From contig JBCCQH010000014.1 in NCBI GenBank assembly GCA_039024435.1, positions 1 to 64,000 of the forward strand: 64,000 nucleotides of DNA, read 5' to 3'. The position numbers were made by a program, and so were the translations under genes. Shown here piece after piece: positions 62,944 through 64,000 of this stretch. The notes beneath the pieces are model-generated. The model did not search any database and was not told where the DNA came from. It saw only the letters and a list, made by a program, of their open reading frames with translations. Position 1 is the stretch's first letter, and each line of letters starts with the position of its first letter. The DNA is from JBCCQH01 sp039024435 (GTDB lineage Bacteria > Bacteroidota > Bacteroidia > J057 > JADKCL01).

Positions 62944-63615
62944 TTTCGAAGGGCAAGACCGGCTTTCGGCAGAGTGGATAAGTTGTTGAAGCTTTTTGGC
63001 CCAAACTCAAAACAATCGACTTGTGTCAATTTTCAGAAAAACTTTGTGGCGTTCGTCAGAAAATATCCGGAATGGACATTTTGTTTATCTTTTGAAAAAT
63101 GGCATGAAAAAATAGGCCATTAATTTCGCTTCTAAATCGATTTATTTTTGACCTTCCAAAATGCAGCTTCAACAAAATGGGTCGTTTGCAGCGGTCTGGG
63201 GGCTGCGGAGATCCACAATTTTGTTGAGACAATGATTTAAAATATTCAACAAAATGATTTGTGGTTCTTCGTGACATTTTTTATATTTGATTCATCAAAA
63301 AATGATCAAACACTAGAAACGCACGCAAGCACAACATCTCTAAATCCCCTTCGCTTTTTTAACCAGTGATCCCTCTTTCCCGGTATGCATCGGGAGTCTC
63401 GTTTTTGTGCTTTATCCCCGAGAACACCGGATATTTTTTCGGTGATCCTAACATCCATTTTGTCAGATGATCGCTTCGCGAGTGACTGTGTCCATCGCAG
63501 TGGCTACGAAGTGTATTCCAGCGATAAATCGGTTGAGTCGATTTTCTCCGGGAAAACTATGTCGAGAGCCGAGTCGAGATTTTAGCAATTGTATTATTTC
63601 ATCCTACAAACAACA
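62944..63615. other. 672-bp AT-rich region with a promoter and long leader
   Basis: No accepted gene (a 73-codon minus-strand frame at 63056-63277 has no plausible product). Contains an excellent promoter at 63258-63289 and a small inverted repeat CATTTTTT/AAAAAATG (about 63275-63304) overlapping it. The leader from about 63296 to 63615 has a caccg/cggtg hairpin near 63427-63446, but matches no riboswitch I know. Confidence 0.5.
63258..63289 (+). promoter_or_regulatory. Strong Bacteroidota-type promoter
   Basis: TTTG at 63258-63261 and TATATTTG at 63282-63289, separated by 20 bp, match both consensus boxes. The next start codon is 63616, leaving a leader of about 320 nt. Confidence 0.6.
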
Positions 63616-64000
63616 TGAAAACAAAAGGAACCTTCTTCATTGTACTCTTACTCACTGGTTCATTTTACTTTGGCACGGCAAATCGCGTCGAAGCTCAGTG
63701 CAACATCTCCGCCAATGCCATTACCTGTCCCGGCTTTGTGACCGGTCAGGAAGAAAGCAGTTTTGGCCAGTTTACCGGGAGCGAAGAATGGAGCGCCCTG
63801 GGACGGGCTCCTTTCCCCGCCAACAACGGAGACTTTCCCTACGGATTGCGCTTGCAGCGCCTGAATACGACGGCCCTTTTTCAACTGAAGCGGCGGACCA
63901 ACAGCGCTCTGGAAAACACCCCGGTTGACGCCAATGTCTTTTGGGGCAATGTCCAAAGCTCACCCCCCGGCCCTTTTTTCCCGGTACAAGAGCTACCGCG
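63616..64000 (+). CDS. Secreted protein, N-terminal part (3' end outside window)
   Basis: ATG at 63616; 128 codons read to the window edge with no stop. A signal peptide (basic start, Leu-rich core, cleavage near VEAQ, about residue 28) is followed by CNISANAITCPG and a segment like other Bacteroidota surface proteins (SSFGQFTGSEEWSALGRAPF). Domains downstream cannot be seen. The long AT-rich leader and strong promoter upstream suggest high or regulated expression. Confidence 0.75.

Noticed and set aside
63056..63277. 73-codon minus-strand frame in the AT-rich region
   Set aside because: No recognisable product and it overlaps the promoter area.
1..64000. tRNA, rRNA, CRISPR or prophage
   Set aside because: No cloverleaf-like gaps, no direct repeat arrays with spacers, and no phage or integrase genes were found when reading the gaps.

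Overview
The window looks like a chromosomal segment of a GC-rich member of the Bacteroidota, most like the Saprospiria/Lewinella group. The phylum call rests on five type IX secretion (T9SS) C-terminal sorting domains, a SusC/SusD pair, SprB-type repeats in a giant secreted protein, promoters of the Bacteroidota type (TTG...TAnnTTTG) and the general absence of Shine-Dalgarno sequences. The finer placement is only an impression. I saw no rRNA, tRNA, CRISPR array, phage or conjugation genes. Both edges cut genes: an IS1595-type transposase on the left and a secreted protein on the right.

Left part (1-12.7 kb): transposase remnant, a J-domain protein, an outer-membrane barrel and a tiny membrane protein. 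Then comes a tight forward operon (2408-5874): anchored peptidoglycan-binding protein, coiled-coil protein, Roadblock-like protein, Ras-like GTPase and histidine kinase, probably one envelope-to-cytoplasm signalling unit. It is followed by aconitase, a candidate caspase-like protein with a lipoprotein partner, an HD phosphohydrolase and a T9SS cargo.

12.7-28.8 kb: a radical SAM enzyme translationally coupled to a methyltransferase, a T9SS cargo, a PhoD phosphatase, an M1 peptidase followed by a DUF6702 protein, a PagL-like lipid A deacylase downstream of a T9SS-exported PhoD, an exported protein of unknown function, a membrane metallophosphoesterase and threonine synthase.

28.9-36.1 kb: three genes with no function I can name (941, 1016 and 264 aa, the last with a helix-hairpin-helix). 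They are preceded by the best promoter in the window and separated by clear terminator-like hairpins. This is the strongest candidate for an undescribed system.

36.1-52.1 kb: secreted and outer-membrane proteins, including a two-gene lipoprotein/barrel unit, a 1554-aa SprB-repeat T9SS protein and a purple-acid-phosphatase-like T9SS protein. Between the last two lies an intergenic region full of palindromes, including a perfect 52-bp one. Then a multi-pass membrane protein, an outer-membrane barrel, a helical-repeat protein and two small cytoplasmic proteins.

52.2-64 kb: a DUF262 protein whose partner ATPase is cut off by the remnant of an ISKra4-like transposase, a DUF2064 glycosyltransferase-like protein, then a SusC-SusD-symporter-phosphoesterase operon, a convergent PqiA-like membrane protein and a partial secreted protein with a long AT-rich leader. 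Two PhoD enzymes, one purple-acid-phosphatase-like protein and a PagL-like enzyme suggest scavenging of phosphate and polymers plus envelope remodelling.
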